From NCBI GenBank assembly GCA_010093685.1, contig MU006231.1:1102428-1166427 (forward strand): a DNA stretch of 64,000 bases. The letters are read 5' to 3'. Under the pieces are notes generated by a model. That model was not told the origin of the DNA. It worked only from the letters and a program-made list of their open reading frames with translations, and did no database searches. The stretch's first letter is position 1. Each line of letters opens with the position of its first letter. Positions 12,381 to 23,390 of this stretch are shown here, one piece after another. This stretch comes from Ophiobolus disseminans (taxonomy: Eukaryota; Ascomycota; Dothideomycetes; Pleosporales; Phaeosphaeriaceae). The position numbers and the translations under genes are program-made.

Positions 12381-13193
12381 CTAGTGAGCGTTCAGACTCC
12401 TCAAATGCATCGCAAAGTCATGCTGCTCAAGTCCTATCAAACTCACAGCCGGCTTAGTAGTCGTCGCGCCACGGAGCGTCGCAAATACCTCAATATGGCC
12501 CTGTACCATGGCTTGCTGCCACGTAGAACCCTGGGCATAGCCAGCGTAAAATGTGTTGGGCAACTGCGCTTTTCACACGATCTCCAAGTGTATGGAATCC
12601 CATCTACTGTACTGAGCGAACGACCTCAAGGCCGAACCCACTGCTCTACCATAGGTGAGTGCGGGGTCGTGGTCAATTGTTATCTGTATGTTACGGACTT
12701 TGTCTTGATTATCGCCATATGTAGAGTCGAGGAAGCCGGCGCATTTAGACACGAAAATCTTCAGCTCATCGCTCAACTATACTCCCCAGGCTAAAATGCT
12801 GACCGGATGATGTGCCTCAAGGCAGGCATGCAAGGGACTGAATCGGGAGCTAAGTGAGCATGCAGATACCCAGTCAGTGAGGTATCGAATAGGCTCTAAC
12901 TTGAGCGTCGCAAGTTTGCGCTCGATGATTGGCTTGGCCTCTTGGTTGATGAGATGGCAAGTGGACAGTATGCCTACGGATAGGGTAGGCCGGATGCAAG
13001 TAATGGAAGAATCTGTGAGTGTTTCATGAGGAGGAACAAGCCAACCAAATGCGACGTCGGCTTCCAAACCAGCGTCACTTCGGTTGAGTGTGTGTCGAAT
13101 GGTCGTGATATCTATTTGCTCGTAGACCATGAGCCGCAGCTCGGTAGGGAAATCGAGGAAGATAAAGGCCTGTTGTGCTGCTGCGCCAGCCAT
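12381..13193 (-). pseudogene. F-box-like family copy C, two in-frame stops
   Basis: One reading frame runs the full length but is interrupted by TAG (12777-12779) and TGA (12573-12575). The segments align by eye with copy B: FIFLDFPTELRLMVYEQI at the start, GILSTCHLINQEAKPII in the middle, and LKIFVSKCAGFL just after the first stop. No splice sites that would remove the stops were found. Homology continues past both stops, so it is best read as a recently disabled paralogue. Confidence 0.75.
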
Positions 13194-13905
13194 GATCCTT
13201 CGCTGTATTCTCGTTGGCTTGATTGTGTGGAGGCGTTTGATTCGTAGGAGTTGATGTAGAGTTGAACATGCGCTGGACCGACGATAGTGTGGACCGAGAG
13301 TGAATCTGTCACGGTTTAGAGTTTCTCTTGCCTCACTTTACGGTAGCGAGATGCGACTACCCACATTGTACTAGCGCTGTCCACAGCCACTCACGTATAT
13401 CTACTGTTCGTAGCTTCACACAATACAACATCAGTACAACCCTCAACTTCTCCCTTATGCGTATGGATTACTAGCTCCCACAGAATCGATATACGGCAAG
13501 AGGAAAAGATGAGTAACTGGGAGGTGGACGTAGCAAAGATACAAGAGGAGCGATTGGAATTAGCTCGCCGGTAGCAAGCGAAACTAAGCAAAAGGATTAT
13601 CTTGATCAATCTAACTTGAAATGAATCTTGAATGAGCTTATAAACCCCACGTAAAATGAGAAAGAGTTGTTTGCATGTGGCACTTGACGTCATGATGTAG
13701 CGATTAGTTTCGGCTGTAGCCAACTTGTCTTCCTTGGTTTGTGTCGTCCTGAAGATGTACGTAGCGGTGTAAACGGACATACAACTCTTGAACCCTAACC
13801 TGGACTACCATTCCGCCCACGTGCGCCTTGCATGAACATTCCAGCTTCCTCGCATTCGCACCTCTCGAAGTCCTTTAGTGAAGTCATTTCTACCACTCTC
13901 AGCCC
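13194..13905. other. intergenic spacer
   Basis: About 700 nt between copies C and D. A 129-codon ORF (13391-13780, minus) has no family resemblance or recognisable feature. Confidence 0.4.
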
Positions 13906-14747
13906 TTAGCACTTTTTCAAAGTCTCCATATGTTTCGCGAAAGCTTCTCCTCCAAGTGCTGTAAGAAAGACACCTTTTGTTGTCTCCGAATTGTCATTGG
14001 TGTGACCCGTTTCGTCCGCTGCGTTTGAAAACTCGCGCAATATCTCGTTTTCCAGAAACCAAGCATGCGACTGCTCCCTCCCTGGCACAATCTGGAGCTT
14101 AGGAAATGGAGTCTTGTAAAAGACTTCGAGCCGAATAGGAATGTATCTATGAAGCTCAGCAAGCCACGTTATCGTCTGTACGACTTCGATGCCATAAGTG
14201 CTTTCGCTCCGGTGAGGAATGGTCATCTGGATGCTGCACACACGGTTCTGGCCTTGCTGATGGCGCTGCAGTCTTAGAAGATAGGAGTAGCAGAGCTCAA
14301 CGAAGTTTTTTATAACAGGTTCGCGACTTTCGAGGCCAAATCTGTTCGGTACGCCGATGCAGCGATCCATAGGAATTTTTCCGCTATGAGAGCCCATGCC
14401 CCGCTGTAATCCATGACATATCGCAAGGGCTGAACTTTGTAGTGCTCCATCCGTCGCCTAAGGAAGGGACGGGCTTCTTGGCACACAAGGCGGCAGGTCA
14501 TCATAATTTCGAGTGGAGCCGACGGTCTGAGCAAGGTAATGGTGGAGTCGTAGACCGCGCTTTTGGGAGGGACGGGCCAATCCCTTTTGTACTGCTGAGC
14601 GTCCACCCTATCCAAGACATGCTCCGCGACTTTTAAGGCAATGTTGTCGTACACCATGCAACGTAGTTCTGCAGGAAGATCCATAAACTGGAAGTGATGT
14701 TGCGCTGCCTTAGCTGGTGCCTTACGCGGAGAACGTAAGATCATCAT
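13906..14747 (-). pseudogene. F-box-like family copy D, frameshifted
   Basis: The 5' part starts at 14747 with HHFQFMDLPAELRCMVYDNI and EIMMTCRLVCQEARPFL. Family homology then continues in a different frame (VIKNFVELCYSYL, matching FVSRCSTFL of copy B) to a stop at 13906. The two frames overlap between 14310 and 14397. No intron of plausible length links them, so a small indel is the simplest explanation; an assembly error is possible. Without the shift the protein would be close to copy B in length. Confidence 0.65.
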
Positions 14748-15269
14748 GGCCGGAGTAGAAAGCAATAAGTTGTAGTCCTGTATCAAGGGAGGAAGAGAAG
14801 TTTTCAGTTGATGAAAGAAGAAGAAGAAATATTGAGAAGCTTGTAGAGGCCTGACCCGGCCAACTTCGGGCGAGCTTCTCTTAAATGTGGTCGACACCCA
14901 CTGGTTGACCTTTCCTCAGCCCCGCACCTTCCAAGATACTCAAACCGAGGGTCTGACTGCATCTGACATCGCTCATGCTTCTTTCATCTAACACTACAAA
15001 CAATTGTGTATCGTACTCCAGTAGAATTTCATTATCTCCGCCCCAGTCAATACCTATGCTGAGTTCCGCTCGAATAACACGTCACAAATCTCATTACTTG
15101 CGACGACGGTTACAAGCACAATACTGTTGTAACTAAATACCATCAGCCCCAGGACAGCAAGCAACTCGCTCTAAGATGTACAGTACTTGTCTTCCCTATT
15201 CGCACTGCCTCATACCTACGGTTGCAACTATTGTGCAGCCCCTCATCCCTTGATCAGCTACTTTGACGC
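14748..15269. other. intergenic region
   Basis: Upstream of copy D and 3' of the AIF-like gene. Only weak ORFs; nothing supported. Confidence 0.45.
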
Positions 15270-16526
15270 CTATCCTTCCTTTGCCCACTGCTTCCCACTC
15301 CACAAGTTGCCCGTTGTCCACAGCCAATAATCGCGCCCCTTGATCAGCCAGATCAGGAAGCTGGGCACCCGATACCCCATAACCGCGCCAACGCCCTTGC
15401 TCTTGCCAATCGGCACCAGCTGCGTCTCACGCGTATCCTCTTTGAATACCCTATCCTCGCCGGTGACATCTTTTCCAGCAGCCGCCAGTAGATCACGCTT
15501 AATATTAGCGGTCAGAACCGGTATGGCGGCGAGGAGCTGGTGAACGGAGGGTGCCGCGTAGGACGATACGTCGCCGATCGCATACACGCGTGGGCCTGAT
15601 GCATCAACACGGAGAGTTGAGGCATTGGTGGCAATGCGATGGTCGGCGGTTAATAGAGAGGAATCAGTGACAAAGGACGTGTTTGGACGCGTGCCAAAGC
15701 TCGGGATATAGAGATCTGCGTCGATTACAGTGTCATTGTCTAGGCTCAGAGTGGCTTTGGCAGCCACATCGTCGATGCCTGGGCCATGAGACGTTCCCAG
15801 TTCTTCCTGAATGCCCTGTTGCGCTACATTTTTGACCCGCGCGTTCTTGATGATGGTAACACCGACTTTAGCGAGATGTGTTTCTGCTTCCTTTGCAATA
15901 GCAGGCCGCAGATTCGGCAAAAGATTGTCGCCAGCACTTATGAGAGTGATGGCGACCTTTGGGCTTTCTAGCTTTGAGCTGAACCATCCCGCACGACCGT
16001 TAAGGTGTTCGCCCAGCTCACCGGCCGTTTCCACGCCGGTCGGGCCGCCCCCAGCAATGACAATACTCTTTGCGAGTGGTAGAGCTTGTCGAAAAGCGTC
16101 CCAGCTTGCGCGTAGGAAGACTTCGTCACGGTTGAAGCCAAAGAGGGGAGAATAGGTGGACGCACCAGTGGCGATGATGAGAGCATGATAGTCAATACTT
16201 TCAACGGCGCCTGCAGCGTTGACCGAGACGGTTCTCTGGTCACTGCGAAGCTCTGTCGCAGTGCCGTTGATGAGGCGAAAGTTTGACTTGTACTGCTCAA
16301 ATTGCTTGCTGATGCTGACAAATAATTTATCTTGATCGAACATTTTGTCTGATATGAGTGCGCGAGGGCAAGCAGGCCGACACATGGCATATGCAGAAGT
16401 ACTGACTAGGACCAGTTCGTAAGTCGAGCTGTTGGGAAGGCTAGGTATGATATGTTCGAGGATGTTATGGGCCGCTGAGATACCGCCGTACGAGCCTCCA
16501 AGGATGACAATGCACTTTTTTGCCAT
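15270..16526 (-). CDS. AIF/AMID-like FAD-dependent NAD(P)H oxidoreductase
   Basis: Single-exon flavoprotein of about 418 residues. The N-terminal FAD-binding fold is IVILGGSYGGISAA, the NAD(P)H fold IVIAGGGPTGVETAGELGE, and the late FAD motif VYAIGDVSSY. The order and spacing match the AIF-homologue (AMID/FSP1-like) branch of pyridine nucleotide-disulfide reductases, which lacks the redox disulfide. A hydrophobic C-terminal patch (VPSFLIWLIKGRDYWLW) may help membrane association. Typical roles are NAD(P)H:quinone reductase-like; the substrate is not readable here. The start at 16526 (MAKKC) was chosen because it directly precedes the FAD fold; a longer ORF from 16595 adds 23 unconserved residues. 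Confidence 0.85.
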   Translation of the reverse strand: MAKKCIVILGGSYGGISAAHNILEHIIPSLPNSSTYELVLVSTSAYAMCRPACPRALISDKMFDQDKLFVSISKQFEQYKSNFRLINGTATELRSDQRTVSVNAAGAVESIDYHALIIATGASTYSPLFGFNRDEVFLRASWDAFRQALPLAKSIVIAGGGPTGVETAGELGEHLNGRAGWFSSKLESPKVAITLISAGDNLLPNLRPAIAKEAETHLAKVGVTIIKNARVKNVAQQGIQEELGTSHGPGIDDVAAKATLSLDNDTVIDADLYIPSFGTRPNTSFVTDSSLLTADHRIATNASTLRVDASGPRVYAIGDVSSYAAPSVHQLLAAIPVLTANIKRDLLAAAGKDVTGEDRVFKEDTRETQLVPIGKSKGVGAVMGYRVPSFLIWLIKGRDYWLWTTGNLWSGKQWAKEG

Positions 16527-17156
16527 TTTTTGCGATGACCTGACTGGCGGGTGGAAGTAAAGACGTTTTTGTAAAAAGAGAGCGAGGATATACATAGGTA
16601 TATATCAACTTCCAACGGAATCATAACCTCAAGCATCCCTTATTTCTACATACTGGAAGCGAGCTGTGGCGTTATTTGTGATGTATTGGTTGAGTGCGCT
16701 CCTGCGTTTTCACCGGACGACAGGTACGCAAACGTAAGAGGGGCCGAGTATGATGCTATTGTAGGACTAGTGTTTGGTCCTAGACACATTTTGTTGTGTT
16801 GGGCTCCTTCGGCCATGCGCTCGGCGCTCGGCCTTTAGTGATAATCCCCGCTTTCTCCGCTAGCGCTTACCTGGATCGCCGTGGCCGCTTTACTCCTGTG
16901 CCATGCCACCCCTAAACTGAACAACATCGTAGCGCCCAAAGACCCCAGGAATGAAACACGACAGATAAATGCAGGATAGCTTGCGGGAAAAACTTAATTA
17001 GGTTTGCCCAGACGAGGTACGCTATCGCCGATCCTCAACAGCAGTTCCAGATGGCACAGCCACGGGGAGAGTGAGAAATCAACCTACTCGATACGCACTT
17101 TGCTTGCGTATCCTAATTTGCCACAGATGGAATGAACTTGCCCCGATTTCCATCAT
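16527..17156. other. intergenic region downstream of the repeat-protein gene
   Basis: About 630 nt without a supported gene. It contains the promoter side of the AIF-like gene and the 3' region of the repeat-protein gene. Confidence 0.45.
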
Positions 17157-17687
17157 TTATGCCGCTCTCCCAACTCCTTGACGGCGACTGGGCGACAGCT
17201 TTGGCCTCTTAGTCGGTCCTCCACCTGCGCAGTAACCATCAGCAAAGTCACGGCCGCCGTTTTGTTATATCAAGACTTACTAGAGGCGTTTCCGTTTGGA
17301 CTTGTCACCTGACGGCGACTGGGCGGCAACTTTGGTCTCTTAGTGGGACCTCCACCTGCGCAGGGCCTGTTAGGAAAGTCACAGCGGCTATACAATTGAA
17401 TCACGACTTACTAGAGCCGTTCCCGTTTGGACTTGTCACTTGACGGCGACTGGCCGGCAACTTTGGCCTCTTGGTCGGTCCTCCACCTGCGCAGTAACCA
17501 TTAGTGAAAGTCTCAGCGACCGACCGCGTGATGACATTAGAACTTACCAGAGCCGTTCCCGTTTGGACTTGTCACAGGACCCTGACGGCGACTAGGCGGC
17601 AACTTTGGCCTCTTAGTTGGTCCTCCTCCACCTTTGCGATAATCATCAGCCTAAGCATGTATGAATGTGTTGAGAACATTTGCGTAC
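17157..17687 (-). repeat. tandem exon-plus-intron duplication, four units
   Basis: Four direct repeats spaced about 131, 131 and 141 nt (GACGGCGACT on the + strand at 17180, 17311, 17442 and 17583). Each unit contains a repeat exon and the adjoining intron. The intron 3' ends are also alike (ending TGCGCAG or a variant before GTGGAGG), so whole exon-intron blocks were duplicated, not only the coding part. Confidence 0.9.
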
Positions 17688-18086
17688 CGCTGTTAGGAGG
17701 CCCCGAAGTACTTTGACGCCGTGTCTTCTCACAACTCAAAACCCCATCAACGAATTCGCAGCCGGCTGGCGGCTCCGCCGGTGCAAAGTCCTGGCGCGAA
17801 TCGAGGGCTATGGGAGCATCAGTTACTAATTCATCTTCAAAGTGATAACGCTCTAGCAGCTACTTCGACAGGCGCTGGGTCCGCTGAACGCTTCTGTCAT
17901 TCCCATGTCTCCGAATCGAGCCTTGTAAACACACATTCTTTTCCGTCGAGTGCTGCGTGCTCATCGGAGACAGTTCCAGAACCGGGGCAACAATTCGAAC
18001 TTACCAACATCAACCTTGTTCGTTGTAAGAGGAGCCGCGAGACTGAGGCTCAAGCTGGCGAGTACGAGTGCGAGTGTGATGCGCAT
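17157..18086 (-). CDS. secreted protein with four 25-residue repeats, one repeat per exon
   Basis: Gene reconstructed from splice sites. Exon 1 (18086-18005) encodes a clear signal peptide (MRITLALVLASLSLSLAAP). Exon 2 (17852-17688) encodes an acidic spacer with two cysteines. Exons 3-6 (17631-17548, 17486-17412, 17355-17281, 17224-17157) each encode one repeat of the type GGPTKRPKLPPSRRQ followed by VTSPNGNGS, ending at TAA 17159-17157. Introns 2-5 are 56-61 nt and all in phase 1, and all 549 nt give one open frame of 182 residues. Exons 4 and 5 are 75 nt and exon 3 is 84 nt, so any of them can be skipped without a frameshift. Each repeat has two dibasic sites (KR, RR), suggesting Kex2 processing; KRPKL also looks like a nuclear localisation signal. 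Intron 1 (152 nt, 18004-17853) is the least certain junction. Function unknown: effector-like or peptide-precursor-like. Confidence 0.75.
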
Positions 18087-18824
18087 AGTTGCTGGGGGTG
18101 AAACTTGGCCTGCAAGGATCGAAACGGTTTAAGTACTCGATGATGGAATGAGTGCAAAGAATATATGAGAATTGGTTTGATGGGATTGAATTCAGACATT
18201 TCCAGACCTTTATATGTACATTTCAACACATCCATAAAGCTCAAGACTCAACGTCATGCAGTATGCAATGCTTCCAAACACCAACAGTCGCATCCTACAA
18301 CTCTACACCATCTACGTAGAATCCTTCACTACACACATCACTGCCACTCCAAACAGCCAAGGAAATGCTAGCTGTTCCCATCGTGAAGGCAGACAGAGCA
18401 GTACCGAATGCGGCAGTAATTTTAACCAAAACGCCTAACACAGGGACACCGGATTCAATTACATCGGACCCGGGATGCTGGGATGGCAGCGATGTGGTCA
18501 TGAAACAAAGAAAACCAGAGTTGATACGCATAGACGAATAGAGAAAGTGTTGGTGTCGACGTTTTGCATTCGTTTCGCGGGGATGTTGGTTCCAGCGGAG
18601 AATTACAGCTGCACGCTGTCAGAACTCGACTGCTGACGTACACCAATCGGACATTTCATCATGTAATAATCATATCTTGAAAGGATCGGGAGATACACGT
18701 CGACAAGTGCGACAATGATGCGAAACACTCTTGAGCGCAGACAGATGATGCCATTCCGACGTTGGTGAAAAGTGTACCTAGGTACTTCCGCAATATTGCC
18801 AGCTCAGCTGCACCATGATATTCC
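18087..18824. other. intergenic region with a doubtful hydrophobic ORF
   Basis: Upstream of the repeat-protein gene and 3' of the carrier gene. A minus-strand ORF at 18295-18531 contains a Gly/Ala-rich hydrophobic segment (GVPVLGVLVKITAAFGTALS) but has no signal, partner exon or recognised family. It is left uncalled. Confidence 0.4.
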
Positions 18825-19920
18825 TCAATCTTCCTCATGCGCGAACTCTTCGTTATCATTAAAGACCTTTGGAAGATACAATTTCGTGTTTTCGTAAACA
18901 AGAAACGTGACAATCGTCGTCGGAATGACGCGCAACGTATTAGGCACGACTCTGCACAGGAATCAGCATGTACACCAGACCAACGCACGGGACCTGGGAT
19001 TGACTTACCCCTTATAAAAGGCCAACATGCCTTCGTTCTTGTACGTCTTCCTTAGCACATCTAGCAGGCCAGTATACTGCTGCGCAGCATCGTACTGCTG
19101 CATGCGCGCTCGTATCGGCTGATACGGGTATGTAATCGCACCTGCCAGCAACTTGCTGCCACCGCTCATATACACGTATTCCCAATTGCTGAGGCGGTCC
19201 TGGCCGCCTACTTGCGAGCCCCGCCGTTTCTTCATGTTCTCGTATATACTGAATTGCACTGCGCCGTGCAGGACGCCGAGGGAGGAAGGCACGAAGCCAG
19301 CCCACAGGCCTTTCAAGCCGCGCGTTTCGTACACGTGTCGCAGGCCGTAGGACATGGACTTGTAGGCGGAGGGGTGGTTGGCGCCGCGCTCGAGCATCCG
19401 GGTTTTTACTACCCAGATGGGATTTGTGCAGGCGCCTGTGAGGAGACCTGGCGTGAGATGATGAGCAATTGCCTGTAGTCTGCAAGGCAGAATGTGACTA
19501 ACCAGCAATAATACTCGCGGAGAAGAACTCTGCGCTCCCCAGATGCTCACCCTTTCCCCTCCTGCTTTGGAACAATTCTTTCAGATTGCCGTAGAACAGA
19601 AAGTACAAGCCCCAACCCAGACTATTTCCCAAGAGGTTTGGCCACAGCCCCCTATACAGAGCTCTTGTGCCGCCTTCATCCTTAATCACATTGCGCAGTA
19701 TCCGAAACGAATCGCCTGGTCGTGATCTGGTCTTAGTGTTGAGCTGCAGCCTGTTCTTAAGCAGGTCGAGCGGGTGCGCCGCGAGGCAGGAAATCACTCC
19801 GGCGCTGAAGCCAGCCGCGCTCTCGATGAGCGAAGCGGAGAGCGTGCTCTTAGGGGCATTGCGACGTTTGGACGCAGTTTCTTTGGTGCTTGATTCTACG
19901 GGCGGGAACGCGCGGGGCAT
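18825..19920 (-). CDS. FLX1: mitochondrial carrier, FLX1-like (FAD/folate-type)
   Basis: Inner-mitochondrial-membrane solute carrier of about 327 residues in three exons (introns 19502-19448 and 19008-18952). It has the three tandem carrier repeats with signature motifs PLDLLKNRLQ, PIWVVKTRM and PYQPIRARMQ. The PIWVVKTR form of repeat 2 is typical of the FAD/folate/pyrimidine-nucleotide branch. The C-terminal exon reads VVPNTLRVIPTTIVTFLVYENTK, matching the end of Flx1-type carriers. Flx1 in yeast moves FAD across the inner membrane; the exact substrate here is inferred from the family. The three exons join in one frame of 984 nt. Confidence 0.85.
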
Positions 19921-20281
19921 TGCGGGTTACGGTCGAGTTTGGCCGGTTGCGGGCGCATGCTGTAGATCGTGAAGCGCTGGAAACTTGTTGTAGAGAAAGG
20001 TGGAAGGGATATCAGGTCACTGGATCATTGCGATATTGGGAAACAATTGCTATAGTCAGCAATGGTCAGATCATGACTACAGGCAGTCAGGGAAGACACG
20101 ATCGGACGTCGGAGGACTCGAGGAAGCTTGGGCCCACGAGGGAGCTGCGTGGGGTATATGTACTTCGTACGTCATTAGCACATGGAAACCCTTCCGTTGG
20201 ATGCCGCCCCGATTGTAATATTTCAGTGTAACACCAAATGTAAAGTCTAATCTTGAACAATCTCAATTTCAATCCGAAGAT
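19921..20281. other. short intergenic region
   Basis: Promoter side of the carrier gene and 3' end of the amine oxidase gene. No gene supported. Confidence 0.5.
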
Positions 20282-22529
20282 CTACACACCCGCGCCAAAC
20301 TTCTCCGTCGAACAGCATGCCACCGGCTCCTGCTTCGTCTCTCCAAACGCCAGCCTGCTCAACTTGTCTACAAGCCCACTGCCCTGCTTAACACCGCTCG
20401 GCACGCTGCAGTAGCTGGGTGCAATGTCAAGGCACGGATTCCGTGTGAAGAAGTTTCGTGGTCTGAGAAGTAGCGTCATGGGCTCGGCAGGCATGATAGG
20501 GAAGTCTTCCGGAGATGGGAAATGTGTGATGCCGAACGTGTGCCAAAGAACGATGTCTGTGTTTACGAGGTCGGCGGTGGGGTTCTCCTCGATCCAAGCT
20601 GGAATGCCTTGGGACGGTTCGCCTGAGGTTTGCGGAACGTGGCGTCCGGCGGGGTGTATTTGCGCGTCGTCGTCTGGTGGCTGGTTAGTCATTGTCTTCA
20701 ACACAGTTCTGCGCGTGCAGTACTTACACTTCGTCACATGGACAGCGTGGCGCGCAAAGCCCGCCCTCTTCCATACCAGGCCGCCCGGCTTCGGTAGCAG
20801 TTCCGGCACCTCCCTACTGACAAGCTTGTACGACACTGGCTTCTTGCTGAACGCATTCAACTTGTGCTCATTGCACATTTCCCACGTCCGACTTGTAGCA
20901 CCGTTGTAATCTGTCGCCGCCTGCTCAGGGGTGCTGAGCTTCGTCTTCTTGGCATAGAAGGCGTTTCCGTACTTGTTCTCTGCGCTACCGACCTCGCCCT
21001 CACCCCGGGTTGCGTCCACCATGAAGACAGTATTCTCAGGGCCGTCAATGTTTGGATCAATACGCATGCAGAATAAGTGCTGGTGGTTGTGCGCGTTCAC
21101 TCCTGGATAGACCTCGGTGCCCCAGCCATGGAGATCCTCGCCAGGATTCATTGCGTACGTGTTTAAGATACCGGTAAGCTTGACTTCGAGTTGGATCGTG
21201 CCATCAAGGTGGAAGATCCAGTAGACACAGTACTCGTAATTCGCTGCCGTGAAGACATGCGAAATGATGAGCTTGCGAGCCCGTGTTACCGTCACACTAT
21301 CGTCGCGAAAGTCGGTGTGCTTGAATAGGATGCCAGCATCTTCTTCGTGGATGCATATGGCATTCTTGATGGTTGTGGCAGCTCCGGCTCTGTTGACAAA
21401 GGCTGCGTCCATGTAGTGAATGGCGCCCTTGCAATCACAGCCCAAGCTCAACGAATTGGTCATGTATCCGCCACCGTATTCGCCCAGGTCAAACGCATGC
21501 TTTCGCTGATGCGGATGGTCTGGATTCCCGTATGGCACTACCATCTCGGCAAGTGATAGCCTCCAAAAGGTGTCACGGACGGTGCCCTTGTCGTTGAATG
21601 TGATGTTGTTAAGGACCATTCCCTCTCTGTAGTTGAAACCCACGTGGAGTTTCCAATTTGCCCAGCTGATATACCGGCCATCCATTTTGAAGGAGACACC
21701 CTCTGGCTGCGTGATGTTGATCGGCTTGAGATCGTTTCTGAAACCGCCTTCCGCCTCTACGGCCGCTGCATGGTAATTATTTGGTGGCGCCTTGTTCAGT
21801 GGTCGCCTAACTGGGGGCACGTCAATATGAATGATCTCTTGCGTGTCTGAGTTGTAGATTGGACAGAAGTCCAGTGGGTAAGTATACTGGCTGTCGTCAA
21901 CGTGTGGGCGATAGTACATCAATGCTTGCTGGAGCCGTATATTGTTGCCAAAGCGTTCGTCATAGCCAATCGTCCATGCTGTACATGGTCAGCAAACATG
22001 GTTAGATCGTGTTGTTTTCACTCACGGTCGCAGTAGACTTTGTGCATATCCTCGGGTGGAATACCAATGATGCCACATTGTTCGATGACTTTGGGATCCT
22101 TTCGTACGACAGACTCGACGATCTGGAGATCTTCCATGGTGATCTAACTTGAATCAGCAAACACAGCTCAACCGGATCCGTAGACAGCCATACCAAAGGC
22201 TGCACACCATCCTTCTGCTCCCAGCTGATGATCTTGCCCTCGTTAAGATCCACAATCGCCTCAAATACTTTACTGCCTCGCCCAATGCACACTACATCCG
22301 CGACACGCGCTGGTCGTTGTGTGTGTTCAGGGTCTTTGATCCATTTCATCATTTCCGCCTTACGCGGCTCCCACAATGTGACAGCGTTGAAGAAGACATC
22401 ACTATGCTCTTTCCGGACGTGTGCTACCGCTCGCTCGATCTCAGCTTCGCTAAGAGGATCGAATGGGTGCGGTGGGTTGACATGTCCTGTGAGGTGTGAT
22501 GCTGCTTGCTTGAGTCGGTCGAGCGCCAT
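20282..22529 (-). CDS. copper amine oxidase
   Basis: Copper/topaquinone enzyme that oxidises primary amines to aldehydes with release of ammonia and hydrogen peroxide. About 698 residues from 22529 (MALDRLKQ); an ATG at 22553 is the alternative. The cofactor precursor Tyr lies in TAANYEYCVYW (NYEY), the Cu-binding His pair in NAHNHQHLF and the third His in GITHFPSPEDFP. The catalytic Asp region reads FDLGEYGGG. N-terminal N2/N3 domains precede it (HPFDPLSEAEIERA). Introns are 22193-22144, 22025-21979 and 20727-20674; the last is 54 nt with no stop, so unspliced it looks like coding sequence. Splicing it restores VTKYDDAQIHPAGRH. No peroxisomal SKL-type end is seen. Confidence 0.93.
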
Positions 22530-23390
22530 AGTGGTGATTTGGTCCTGTGGCAAATAACAAAGATATGATAGCTTGACAAGAAAGAGTTCCGGGCAGCGGG
22601 GTCTTAAAGCTTCACTTGATCAACTACGGATGCGATGCGATTTGACAGCCGAGCGCCGTCTGTTGCAACTCGCAACGGGCCCCAAACATGCAATCGACCT
22701 ACCAATAGGAGAACTCAAGCTGATCGCGGTTCATTTCGGACTGTCAACGTCGATGCTTATCGCTGGAGGTTAGGGAAAGCTGCACCAGGTCGGGTTAGTG
22801 CTCCCCACTTTCTGTCTGCATACCGGTGTCTGGACAGGTGGGCATCAGAGTGCTGCACCGCGTGTATCTCGACTACTATCTTAGGATGCCGTTGCCGATG
22901 ACCGGGACTCGAGTAAGGCGCTGCAGCTATTTGGGAATTGACTAGGGCTCGCAATATGGCTACCGGTACATGTACGAGTTGAATGGAACGTTATTGATCG
23001 TCGCGAATAGATTAGTACAGCTTTTAGATAATACACCGGCAGAGCTTCAAGATTGTTGTTCGACTTCGTTATGTCTTACATTCAAGCGATGGTTGATGCT
23101 GACGGAGTCACCGTCGAACGCGTGGTGCAGATGAAGCTTCAAGGCCGCTTGCGTCAATGCGGGCGCCAAGCATCATGACGACCGCGGCGGTTGGCGCTTC
23201 ACATCGCGAAGGCATCAAGCTTCACACAGCCACCATCCGCCATCACCTTCGAGACACGTCCTAATACCTGGCATATCCCGCCCAAGCCATCACTTCGCGA
23301 TTCGTCCACCTACGACCATCGATTCCCGCGCCCGAAGCGCTCCGATAGCCAAGCCGCCTCCGAGCGACAGCATAGTCAAGCTCGCCCACC
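22530..23390. other. divergent intergenic region
   Basis: About 860 nt between the amine oxidase and the V-ATPase subunit gene. No supported gene; it probably holds both promoters. Confidence 0.45.

Noticed and set aside
17157..18086. Complete fungal RiPP (dikaritin-type) gene cluster
   Set aside because: Only a repeat precursor-like gene is present; no UstYa/DUF3328 enzyme or dedicated peptidase was found in the window.
18050..18244. Minus-strand ORF overlapping the signal-peptide exon
   Set aside because: Different frame from the exon with the signal peptide; no splice partner or protein-like features.
18295..18531. Small hydrophobic minus-strand ORF
   Set aside because: Gly/Ala-rich helix only; no signal peptide, conserved start or partner exon.
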